A stretch of 64,000 nt of DNA from JACCXE01 sp963718605 (GTDB lineage Bacteria > Actinomycetota > Acidimicrobiia > Acidimicrobiales > JACCXE01). Under the pieces are notes generated by a model that made no database searches, was not told the DNA's origin, and saw nothing but the letters and a program-made list of their open reading frames with translations. Position 1 is the first letter of the stretch. Each line of letters opens with the position of its first letter. Shown in pieces: positions 49,592-58,028 of this stretch. The stretch covers positions 186,001 to 250,000 of the forward strand of contig OY970363.1 in the NCBI GenBank assembly GCA_963718605.1. Reading direction: 5' to 3'. Position numbers and translations under genes: made by a program.

Positions 49592-52500
49592 CAACCGGCA
49601 ATGTAGACAACGCTCGACCAGTTGGCCGCGTGAGCGAACGGCCTGCGCCCCGTGTCTCGAAATTCCGGATCCAGTAGAAGCACACGGAGCTCTTGCCGAA
49701 GACGCGGCGGGATCCACGAGTCCAAGTCGTTCGCCGCGGCGAGGTCGAGGAAATCCGCGGCGCTGTATTCGCGAAGGGTCCGTTGGGCGTCGGCCAAGGC
49801 ATCGGGTGCCTTCAGTCCAGCTACGAGGCGGTCGTAGAAGCGCGACATCAGCAGGCATGTGCCGGCGTCTTCGACGTCCCACAGTGTCGCTACGACGCTG
49901 CCTGCTCCGGCGGCAATCATCGTGTGCGCGAGACCGATCAGCTCATCCGCTCCCGCCTGATCAACCACCCCAGTGCTACAGCACGAGGCAACCACCATTG
50001 CCAGATGCGGCATGGACGCCATGGCGAGGTCTTCGACGGTTACCCGCGTCTTGTCGCCGAGAATGAAGCGACTTGCGAACGGGTCGCCGGGGTCGTATCT
50101 GGCGTGACACGCGAGGTGTAGGTGCGTCGCTGTCGGGAGCTGCTCGAGCAACCAGCCCCGAAGACCGGCACCCTGGGGCGGCGTGACGACGCGTCCGGCG
50201 AATCGCTCGACGGCCACCAACTCGTCGGCTGCGAACCTCAGGTCGCCCGTCGGATTGACTATCGCCAAGGTGCGGTCTGGGTCGACGTTCCTTCGTGGGA
50301 CAGCTGTGGCCGCCACGATGTACTGGGCGCTGGCGGCGACTTCAACCATGCCCGCGGACCCACCGAGAGCCGCAAGCGGAAGCCCAGACAAGGCTCCGCA
50401 GGCCACGATCGCCACGCTGTCCACGGCTGCGTCGCGGAGAATGCGAGCCGCTTGGTTGAGGAGTCCGTCGCCTAGGACGTCCCAGGCCCGGTCCAGAGCC
50501 ACCTCGACGTCTGCTCTCGATTGGGCCGTGTCAAGTGCAGCAAGCACCGAAGCGACGTCGCGTGACTTCACGAGTGCGGTCCACGCACCGGCTCCCTTTC
50601 CCGGAACCAGCACGACGGCATACGAGCCGAGTGAACACGTGCCGACGTACAGCATTGCCGTTCCAGCGCGGAGCCATCGTTGGACCGCTTCATCGACCTC
50701 GGTCGAGTCGTAGTCACCGACAGTTGTCCGCCGCCACCGTGCGCGTGAGCGTTCGATGGTGTGGATCACGCTTCGCGCATCGAGTCGATGCGCGTAGAGC
50801 AGCGCGAGCCGGTGATAGAGGTCACTCGCTGCAGCGACGTGGCCAAGGCGCGCGGCGAGCGTCGGAGCGCGGTCGATCACGTCGTCGGCATAGTCGCAGG
50901 CTGAGCGGAGAACCTCGACCGCAGCATCCCAGTTGCCACGCGACAGGTGCATCTGCGCAAGGTTGCCGCAGACGAGGTGGTGGAGGCGTGTAGGCGCTGA
51001 GTCCTCAAGCGCCGCCGCGCACTTACACAACAGCTCCTCCGCGCGATCGAGATCCGTATCTTCTCCTCGCCAAAACAACACTCCGGCCAGCGTCGTTGCC
51101 GCGAGTACGCGCGTCGCGTCGTCCGCTGCGAGATGGCGCGTCGAATCTACGGCGTCCTCCAGCCACTCCTCTGCGTCGGCGCATTGCGTCGCGCCGACGT
51201 TGGACGTGACCCGGTGCAGCATCTCGAGGACAATCGCGCCGAGATTGACAAGCGCGCGCGTGCGCACGGGGTGGGTCGATTCGAGCTGGTCCAACTTCGG
51301 CCGCAAGGCATCAACCGCGTGGATTACAGCGTCGTCGTGCTCTGGCGAGAGGTCGAGCCGCGCACGGTCTGCGAGCGCTGAGACGAGGTTGCCTTCGAGC
51401 ATTATCGCGTCGGCTTGCGGGAGCGGATCCGACACGTCGAGACAGCGCGCGTAGTCGAAAAGCTCAAGCGCCTTCGCGACGTTCAGACTGGGATTACCGG
51501 CGAGCCGAGACCTCGACAACGCTGCCTGATTGACGATCGCCGAGATGCCCCGTGACGGCTCGTCCGGGAAATACAGCTGGCACAAATGAACGGCGTCATG
51601 AAGCAGCGACATCGCTGCCTCCGCAGCATCGGCGTCGGCGACTCGATCTGGTCGCAGTTCTGACAGCGCGAAGTTCACGGTGGCGTCGACAACGATCGGC
51701 AACTCGAGCCGGGCTGCGGTCCTTCGTACGTGATCGAGCATCGACCGCGCGTCGATAAACGCGTCCCCTGCGGTCATGTCGTCGAGAAGCCTCGCCGCCG
51801 TGTCGTTCATCGCCGTCAACGTCATCGGGTGAGCGTCGCCGAATTCGCGCGTCGCGAGCGCTATCAGTTCGCGACCGGAAGCGATGGCGGCGCGCAAGTC
51901 CGCCGGCGATCTCGAGGCTGCGGAACCAAGCGCAGTCAATTCGCGAAGCAGCGCCAGAGCTTCCTTCGCTGAGTCGGTCTCGGCATCGAACCCGAGTGCA
52001 CGTAACGAAGACTGGGCCGGACGACTCATGCGGGCCCGGACGACGTCGGCAGCAACCGGGTCGACCTGGGAGGCGGCGGTGAGAACACCGATCCGACGCA
52101 CCACCGGCTCCCACGACATCTGGGTGAGCTCAGGCTCGGACTCGATGACCCCCTCCGCGTCGGCATCGTCCGAAGCGACCAGTCTCCCGACAGCTGCCAC
52201 TACGTCGGGCCACGGATGGTTCCAACGCATGGCCGCAACCCACTCGAGAACACGCGGGTCGTCGGCCCACTCCTGCCCGGCGGCGTCGACACCCGCGAGC
52301 TGGAAGCCCGAGTAACGGTCGGCCACGACGCCGACAAGCTCGGGCGACGTGTTCGCCACGGGGCCGGCGACGACGCCTGCGTCGTTGATCTGAGTTGCGA
52401 GCGCGTCCTCAAGGCGCGCCATCGTCTCGGAGTCAGCGGCCGACACGCAGAAGACGACCGGGATCGGATCTCCGGGGCGAAGGACTACGACGGGCCCGGG

Positions 52501-52761
52501 CACCGCCGCATCCTCGCCACAACTCGGGCAAGCAGCAACAGGAAAGGAAGCTCGCAGCGACTCCATCCGTTGCCGATCTCGCCAGTCCGACATCAGCGGC
52601 AGCAGATACGGAAAATTCGAGTCGCAGTGATCGCAGTGGACGATCAATTCGACATCCGTGGTGTCGAAGAGTTCGTCGCGATCGGTCGGACGGACGCCGG
52701 TACTCATTTCGCGATTGTCGCCGAGTCGCCAATGGACGCGTCGTTCAGAGAGTCGAACCAT
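49591..52761 (-). CDS. CHAT-domain protease with N-terminal zinc-ribbon-like segment and helical repeats
   Basis: A 1056-aa caspase-like protein. Near the N terminus two Cys pairs (CDHC and CPSC, about residues 43-81) suggest a zinc ribbon similar to CpXC. The middle (about 270-700) is alpha-helical and TPR-like (NLAQMHLSRGNWDAAVEVLRSA). The C-terminal CHAT domain has His886 in LACHARYD and Cys927-Cys928 in ASCCSTG; by alignment with the usual SACxSG motif, Cys928 is the likely nucleophile. DELIGLAHTMIAAGA and TLWDVED are also typical. CHAT proteases act in bacterial defence by cleaving and activating partners. It lies between an AlbA_2 gene and the antitoxin/RES pair. Start ATG 52761; ATG 52707 is possible. 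Confidence 0.88.
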   Translation of the reverse strand: MVRLSERRVHWRLGDNREMSTGVRPTDRDELFDTTDVELIVHCDHCDSNFPYLLPLMSDWRDRQRMESLRASFPVAACPSCGEDAAVPGPVVVLRPGDPIPVVFCVSAADSETMARLEDALATQINDAGVVAGPVANTSPELVGVVADRYSGFQLAGVDAAGQEWADDPRVLEWVAAMRWNHPWPDVVAAVGRLVASDDADAEGVIESEPELTQMSWEPVVRRIGVLTAASQVDPVAADVVRARMSRPAQSSLRALGFDAETDSAKEALALLRELTALGSAASRSPADLRAAIASGRELIALATREFGDAHPMTLTAMNDTAARLLDDMTAGDAFIDARSMLDHVRRTAARLELPIVVDATVNFALSELRPDRVADADAAEAAMSLLHDAVHLCQLYFPDEPSRGISAIVNQAALSRSRLAGNPSLNVAKALELFDYARCLDVSDPLPQADAIMLEGNLVSALADRARLDLSPEHDDAVIHAVDALRPKLDQLESTHPVRTRALVNLGAIVLEMLHRVTSNVGATQCADAEEWLEDAVDSTRHLAADDATRVLAATTLAGVLFWRGEDTDLDRAEELLCKCAAALEDSAPTRLHHLVCGNLAQMHLSRGNWDAAVEVLRSACDYADDVIDRAPTLAARLGHVAAASDLYHRLALLYAHRLDARSVIHTIERSRARWRRTTVGDYDSTEVDEAVQRWLRAGTAMLYVGTCSLGSYAVVLVPGKGAGAWTALVKSRDVASVLAALDTAQSRADVEVALDRAWDVLGDGLLNQAARILRDAAVDSVAIVACGALSGLPLAALGGSAGMVEVAASAQYIVAATAVPRRNVDPDRTLAIVNPTGDLRFAADELVAVERFAGRVVTPPQGAGLRGWLLEQLPTATHLHLACHARYDPGDPFASRFILGDKTRVTVEDLAMASMPHLAMVVASCCSTGVVDQAGADELIGLAHTMIAAGAGSVVATLWDVEDAGTCLLMSRFYDRLVAGLKAPDALADAQRTLREYSAADFLDLAAANDLDSWIPPRLRQELRVLLLDPEFRDTGRRPFAHAANWSSVVYIAG

Positions 52762-52807
52762 CGATTCGGCCTAGCCGAGCTTCGCCTCCGCGAAGTGGGT
52801 CGAACGG

Positions 52808-54136
52808 TTAGCGACCTAACCGCTCGTGTTGGTCCGGTTCGCCGCGTAACGCCCACCGCGGCAGCGGCAGTTTCGTGTTGTCTGCTTCGAACCTCGTGAG
52901 CCCGAGGTCGTACATCAGGACGGTTAGCCAGTTCTGAACGATGGGTTCAATCGCGTCGACCGAGCTCCCCGCTGCCTCGCCTTGGAAGCCGTATTCCGAT
53001 ACGGCGTTCGCGATCACGTCTTGCGTGTATTTGTGCGCGTCGGCCAGCAAGCTGTTCAGCGCCTGAGCCGCGACGATCGAGACGGTTACTCCGTCGCGTG
53101 AGCGCGGTTCGGCCATCTCGAGAGCGGTCGCGCACGCAGCGAGCACGCGAGTTGCCGCGATGAGGCCTCCGAGCAACAGATCGCGAAGGTCGGCGATGAT
53201 CAGCTTGAGGCGGGGGGTGTCGGCCGGCGGGTCGATTGGTTCGATCATCAGTTGGGTTGAGACTGAGAGCTCGCGGTGGTCGAGCACGACGCGGGACATT
53301 GCGCGGATTCGTGCGCCCAGCACGTTGTCGGTTTTCTGGGCTGCCGGTGACGTGGCGATGAGGCTTAGTTCGGTGGCTGACTGACGGAACACGTCCCAGT
53401 ACGGCCCAAGGTCGCGGTATCGCCGTTGCGGCTCGAGAACCTTGTCGGGCAAGGGACTCGTATTGAGCGCTTCCTTCGCTGCTTCGGCGACCGCCGTGCC
53501 TAGCCATGGGTGGGTTAGGACGCGCACTGGTAGGTAGCTCGCTGCGCGGAAGCGGAGGTCGATCACCTCGTCGGCTTCCGGCTGGAGGCCCAAAGCCTGC
53601 TGCTTTAGCTGGGTCCACGAGTATGTGGGTGTTTGTGTGCCGGCACTGTGTCCGGCCTTGCCGCGTTCGACGAGGTTGATGATGTCTTCGCGCCGCGCGT
53701 GAGCGTTGTGGCCGGGCATCCGAATAAGGACGCGGCCGTTGACGGCAACAGGATGCGTGACGGCGTCTGCGTCGACGCGGAGAAGCAGGAGTATTCGGTC
53801 ACCAATGTCGGTGATGCGGACCGGAATGAATTCGGGCATCGCGTCTGTCGTGAGCACGCTGCGGAGCTGCTGTGCGATCGCGTCGTGATCGGCCGCCGGT
53901 ATTCCGGGAAACCGATTCTCCGGGGGGCCTGTCTCGTCTGCGCCGACAATGACGATGCCGCCGTCGGCGTTGGCGAACGCGACAATGGAGTCAACGAGAT
54001 GTTTCGACGCTGACTTCTTGAGTTCAAGAACGCGCGACTCGCTGAGGACTCCGAGGCGTTCGACGTTGGCGACATCCGCGACTAAGTCGTCGAACGAGAT
54101 CTCGCTCGCCGCGCACCGGTAGATGTCGATCGCCAT
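52808..54136 (-). CDS. AlbA_2 / Schlafen-like domain protein
   Basis: A 442-aa protein. Residues about 30-130 form an AlbA_2 (Schlafen-type) domain: VLELKKSASKHLVDSIVAFANADGGIVIVGADE contains the conserved Glu-x-Lys and the AFANxxGG motif, followed by RILLLLRVD and RVLIRMPGHNAHARRED. The rest is helical and unrecognised. This family includes nucleic-acid-binding and nuclease proteins found in defence loci. It heads the operon AlbA_2 / CHAT / antitoxin-like / RES, with 46 bp before the CHAT gene, and may be the sensor or regulator. Start ATG 54136 is preferred to TTG 54142. Divergent from the next gene. Confidence 0.82.
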   Translation of the reverse strand: MAIDIYRCAASEISFDDLVADVANVERLGVLSESRVLELKKSASKHLVDSIVAFANADGGIVIVGADETGPPENRFPGIPAADHDAIAQQLRSVLTTDAMPEFIPVRITDIGDRILLLLRVDADAVTHPVAVNGRVLIRMPGHNAHARREDIINLVERGKAGHSAGTQTPTYSWTQLKQQALGLQPEADEVIDLRFRAASYLPVRVLTHPWLGTAVAEAAKEALNTSPLPDKVLEPQRRYRDLGPYWDVFRQSATELSLIATSPAAQKTDNVLGARIRAMSRVVLDHRELSVSTQLMIEPIDPPADTPRLKLIIADLRDLLLGGLIAATRVLAACATALEMAEPRSRDGVTVSIVAAQALNSLLADAHKYTQDVIANAVSEYGFQGEAAGSSVDAIEPIVQNWLTVLMYDLGLTRFEADNTKLPLPRWALRGEPDQHERLGR

Positions 54137-54206
54137 GATCAATCGTTAGCCGCTGCGTGGCGACGCCGCTGCGTGTTGCGACCTTCGATCTGTCGGCGCC
54201 GTCAGG

Positions 54207-54386
54207 ATGCGGCATGCCTGCAGGTTTGCCCGGCCCGACCCGGGTACCGCTCGAATCGTCAAGTGGCACACCGCCGTTGCGGCAACGCGACTCGTCCGCG
54301 ACGCACACGCCGCGCTACTCGAAGGAGCGTTCACCGCCAACGAACGGGCTGCTCTCGACGCTGTCGCGGGGCGAAACGAGACGTAG
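54207..54386 (+). CDS. Possible small open reading frame, 59 aa
   Basis: ATG 54207 to TAG 54384-54386 encodes 59 residues with a protein-like, helical second half (KWHTAVAATRLVRDAHAALLEG, then NERAALDAVAG). There is no strong ribosome site and no recognised family. It lies between the divergent AlbA_2 gene and the large split gene, on the strand of the latter, and could be a small leader gene or chance. Low confidence. Confidence 0.25.
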   Translation: MRHACRFARPDPGTARIVKWHTAVAATRLVRDAHAALLEGAFTANERAALDAVAGRNET

Positions 54387-54440
54387 AAGCGGCTCAAGCT
54401 CCTGCGTCACCACGCCCGCCGAAGTCAGTAGGTTCGAGTG

Positions 54441-56414
54441 ATGGGATCGGGAGCCAGTGATGCACCCGAACTTGTGGATGGGATGCCTCGAGAGGTCGTC
54501 GCCCAGATTCTGAAGGATCTCGACCGGGGACCGAAGATCATCGACTGCCTGCGGACCGCTGGTCATCTCATCGCAGAGGCGCGGGAGGACACGACGGGTC
54601 TTCGGCTGGTCGAGTCCGCCGCATACAACCTGCGCGAGGCGCTCGACGCGCTCGTCGTTGGTCAAGAAGCCGGCGAAAGCGCGCTGGACAAGTTCAGGGA
54701 CGCGTACCGGCGGTACGGCGTCGCGTCGGCCGAACCGGGGGCCGACGAGGCGGCGGTGCTGAGGGCTCTCGCCACAGAGGTCGGCCGAGTGGCGACTGAT
54801 ACCAGCCACCAGGATTTCCGCACGCGGCAGTTCCTTGGCTGGCTGAAGTCCCGGACGGGGATTGCTCCCTTGCCGGGAGACGATGACCCGAGTGCGCAAC
54901 TCGCGCGTCTTCGCAGACGAGTCAACGGTGCGCTACACGACAGCGGCACTCTCGCGAACGTCGCCGGGTTTTACGACGAAGGGACGTCGTGGTTCACCCG
55001 GCTGTTTACGCCTCCGGATGACCGAGTGCGACGGATCATCGAGCTCGCGCGCAACCCATTTGGCGAGGCGGCACAGGTGCAGGTTCTGCGCACCGAGATC
55101 GCTTACAACGCTCACCACCTAGGCCGGTTTCTCGCCGAGGCGCGGGACCCGGCCTGGCTCGATGCATTGTTCGACGACGGGCTCATTCATCCGCCGCGCG
55201 ACGACGAACCTTGGCCGGTGGCGTCGTTGGTTGGCGGCAACGGTGGCATCGCTGCTTCTGACACGGTGGCGCTGCTGAGTCGGTTGCGGGCGTCGACGGC
55301 TGCTAGCGACGCGGCATCACTGTTGAGGTTGGACCGCAACCTCGTCCAGCTCGGCCTTCGATTGGGCGAGCCATCTCACGCGTTGGTCATCGATGTCGTG
55401 GCGAAGCACGGGAGTGACCACTGGATTCAACGACTCGCCGTGAACGTCGCCAGAGAGGCCGACCCCGCGTCGCCGGTCGTCGTCGCCGTGGCGGACGCCG
55501 TCATCAACAGTCGCTCGACGTCGGACGCCGGATACCAGACCCGGACGATGACCGATCTGCTCATCGGCGGGATTAATACTGACAACGCGCGGGAGCGGTT
55601 CGCGTTGTTGGCGTCGAAGCTTGAACGATTGGCGACGCACGCCAGCCTTCGCGTGTCGCCACCGGACATCGCCGCCCTCAACACTCCGGACGCCGATGGA
55701 GATCTTCGCGACGAGCCGCTTATCGTGACCGAACGCTTCGTGAACGCCATTGGGCGGTGGCGGGAGCTGGGGTTGCCGACATCGGAGCTCGTGGCATTGG
55801 TTGAGCCGATTGGCGGGCAGCTCGGCGAGCGCATCCTGTGCAGAGTTTTGGTCGGCGCCGAGGACGTGACCAGGAAGTCAAAGCTCGCTCACCTGGCTCT
55901 GCGATTGCACTCACCAACGGCTTCGGGCGACGACCGTGACCTGCTCGCAGACTTAGGACAGTTAACCGACGTCGAGATCGCGGAACTTGCAATCGCGTTC
56001 GGTGCGCCGTCCGAGGCACCGGAGTCCGATGGAAACGGAATGGTGACCCTGCCCGCCGATTGGGCTCGGGCCTGGCGCTGGTCGATGCTGCTTCCCCCGG
56101 CCGTGCTGGACTCGTGGACAGCCGCGATCGAGGCCGTTATCGGGCGACATGGCCCCCCCGATCCCGAAGCGTTCAGCGCGTCGGCTTCCGAGGCATTTCT
56201 CGGTGCCGTCCAATCCGCCGCACACTTCAGAGGAGCTCTCCGCGGTCTCTCCAATAGATGCTGCCGAATTGGTGGCGGCGTGGCGTCCCACACCCGACAT
56301 GGGTCTGTGGGGCTCAAGCCTCTACGAGCTCGCCGTCGAAATCGAGAGCGCGATCAGTGGAGACATCGACGCATGGGTGGCGGACCCGGTCGCGATCGTC
56401 ACGGCGCTGCGTGA
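54441..56414 (+). CDS. Large helical protein of unknown function, first part of an apparently frameshifted gene
   Basis: An open frame of 657 residues beginning at ATG 54441 (GTG 54438 just before). The sequence is helix-rich and repeat-like throughout, without a motif I can name. Protein-like composition continues to about position 56229 (GAVQSAAHF). After that this frame turns into an Arg/Gly-rich random tail, while frame +1 takes over with a good protein sequence. The simplest reading is one gene of about 1070 residues interrupted by a single-base indel near 56220-56240. Location beside the CHAT/RES and Gabija operons suggests a defence role, which is inference only. Confidence 0.6.
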   Translation: MGSGASDAPELVDGMPREVVAQILKDLDRGPKIIDCLRTAGHLIAEAREDTTGLRLVESAAYNLREALDALVVGQEAGESALDKFRDAYRRYGVASAEPGADEAAVLRALATEVGRVATDTSHQDFRTRQFLGWLKSRTGIAPLPGDDDPSAQLARLRRRVNGALHDSGTLANVAGFYDEGTSWFTRLFTPPDDRVRRIIELARNPFGEAAQVQVLRTEIAYNAHHLGRFLAEARDPAWLDALFDDGLIHPPRDDEPWPVASLVGGNGGIAASDTVALLSRLRASTAASDAASLLRLDRNLVQLGLRLGEPSHALVIDVVAKHGSDHWIQRLAVNVAREADPASPVVVAVADAVINSRSTSDAGYQTRTMTDLLIGGINTDNARERFALLASKLERLATHASLRVSPPDIAALNTPDADGDLRDEPLIVTERFVNAIGRWRELGLPTSELVALVEPIGGQLGERILCRVLVGAEDVTRKSKLAHLALRLHSPTASGDDRDLLADLGQLTDVEIAELAIAFGAPSEAPESDGNGMVTLPADWARAWRWSMLLPPAVLDSWTAAIEAVIGRHGPPDPEAFSASASEAFLGAVQSAAHFRGALRGLSNRCCRIGGGVASHTRHGSVGLKPLRARRRNRERDQWRHRRMGGGPGRDRHGAA

Positions 56415-57672
56415 ACCGGCCTACATCCAGCGGTACCTCCGGGTCCTTCAGAAACACGCGAAAGAGTTGACCAGCTTGGCGGGACCGATCTTGGACGCCG
56501 TCGCGCTCGTCAACAGCAAGCCGTGGATCCCCGCCGAAATCACCAGCGACGTCAACCCGGAAACTGCATGGTTCGACCTCGAGCGGCCAATCGTTGACCT
56601 GATCGCAGCGTTCGCAAACGCTGAGGCGGACTTCGGTGAGCACCGCGACTTGATGTGGCGGATAACCGCGCAACTCGTACGGGCCGTACCGACCGACCTG
56701 CCACCCCTAGACGAACCTACGGATCGCGAGGCTCACAACGATGCGTACGGCCGCGCAATCAACACGACGTACGGCAAGGCACTGGAAGCCGCCGTTTCCG
56801 TCGGCTGGCTCGACCATCGCCGCGACGGAACGACTCCGCAGGAGTTCGTCGATCTCCTCGACTTTGCAATAACGGTGCCGGGCGCGGTTGGTGCGGAGTT
56901 GCGCTCGATCCTCGCTGTCTCCCGGCCGGTACTGGAGTACTCCGCCGCTGACTGGTTGGACCGTTGCCACGAAGAACTCTTCGGCGGCGAACTCGGCCAA
57001 GTCACCTTCGAAGCGACGCTGAAGTATCCGCGTCCCACAACCTGGCTCTACGAGAACTACCGGACCCGCATCGCGGCGGCCGCCCTCGACAAGGTTCCTA
57101 GCGCCGTCGCACTGCCATTGATCGGATACCTGTGGGATCTCGAAAAGTTCACCATCGCGAGCGTCCTCGGTGGCTACCACAGCAACGTCGACGTCCTCCG
57201 CGAAACCGCCGAAGAAATCGCATCGTTGGTATCGGACGCAGAGGCCGACGAACCGATGCTGAACCATGCGCTGAAGTTCTGGGACGGCATGCTCGACGGC
57301 GCTGGTTCGACGGTGCCCAAAGCAGCGCTGGCGGGTGCCGGCCGATGGGTCTACGTAGACAAAGTCAACGACGAGGAGCTACTGCCGAGGCTGGAACGAA
57401 CGGTGCTGCACACCGGTGGAGTCATCGACTTCGAAACCGAGGTCGCTGACCGATGCCGTGATGCACAACCCAACGCCACAGCGCTTCGAATTCTCCGACT
57501 CATTCAGGGCCACGGCGACCCGTGGGAACGCGACCACGTAGGAGACATCGCGATCGAGGCGTTGGTTGCCGCGGCAGGACACGACACAGGCCCGGAGTTC
57601 AACGAACTGCGAGATCGTCTACTCGAACTCGGCTATCACGCCGCCGCCGATATTGAACCGGGGCACATCTAG
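56149..57672 (+). CDS. Second part of the apparently frameshifted large gene
   Basis: An open frame of 507 residues from ATG 56149. Its first 25 or so residues (up to NPPHT) are the out-of-frame shadow of the upstream part. From TSEELSAVSPIDAAELVAAW onward it is a well-formed helical protein, continuing as IDAWVADPVAIVTAL and YIQRYLRVLQKHAKEL to the stop at 57672. No start codon with a ribosome site lies at the true beginning, which supports a disrupted single gene over two genes. No catalytic motif is visible. It is convergent with, and overlaps by 4 bp, the small gene that follows. Confidence 0.6.
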   Translation: MAPPIPKRSARRLPRHFSVPSNPPHTSEELSAVSPIDAAELVAAWRPTPDMGLWGSSLYELAVEIESAISGDIDAWVADPVAIVTALREPAYIQRYLRVLQKHAKELTSLAGPILDAVALVNSKPWIPAEITSDVNPETAWFDLERPIVDLIAAFANAEADFGEHRDLMWRITAQLVRAVPTDLPPLDEPTDREAHNDAYGRAINTTYGKALEAAVSVGWLDHRRDGTTPQEFVDLLDFAITVPGAVGAELRSILAVSRPVLEYSAADWLDRCHEELFGGELGQVTFEATLKYPRPTTWLYENYRTRIAAAALDKVPSAVALPLIGYLWDLEKFTIASVLGGYHSNVDVLRETAEEIASLVSDAEADEPMLNHALKFWDGMLDGAGSTVPKAALAGAGRWVYVDKVNDEELLPRLERTVLHTGGVIDFETEVADRCRDAQPNATALRILRLIQGHGDPWERDHVGDIAIEALVAAAGHDTGPEFNELRDRLLELGYHAAADIEPGHI

Positions 57673-58013
57673 GCCCGGCTCGGGTCCACCCCATCGGTCT
57701 GCCTCGGGCGCGGTCCGAGCGCCTCGAGTTTCATCGCGACCGCAATGCTCGGTAGCGGACCCAGCGCAGGCTCCAAGGCCTCGCGCACCGAGCCACGGTC
57801 GGGGTAGTCCAGTGCGACCATTGCGCTGATGCACGTGTCGTAGAGGCCCGAGACATCGGCGGTTGGCCACGCCCCCACGATCTCCCGAAAGAGCAGAGTC
57901 GACCGAGTCGGTTTGAGATGCGGGAAGCGCGCCTCGTTTGCGGTCAGGCGCCACGCTTTCCTGAAGGAGCTGTGACGCGTCCGGCCGCGACCAATCGACG
58001 CCGGCGTCCGCAC
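57669..58013 (-). CDS. Small protein of unknown function
   Basis: A 114-aa open frame starting at GTG 58013. From about residue 20 the sequence is protein-like: EARFPHLKPTRSTLLFREIV, YDTCISAMVALD, ALGPLPSIAVAMKLEAL. No family recognised. It lies 15 bp after the stop of the PD-(D/E)XK gene on the same strand, so it is probably its operon partner, perhaps an accessory subunit. The start is uncertain and the first 18 residues are Arg-rich. A competing frame on the same strand (57619-58098) looks random. Confidence 0.5.
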   Translation of the reverse strand: MRTPASIGRGRTRHSSFRKAWRLTANEARFPHLKPTRSTLLFREIVGAWPTADVSGLYDTCISAMVALDYPDRGSVREALEPALGPLPSIAVAMKLEALGPRPRQTDGVDPSRA

Positions 58014-58028
58014 CAGGTTGCGAACTGT

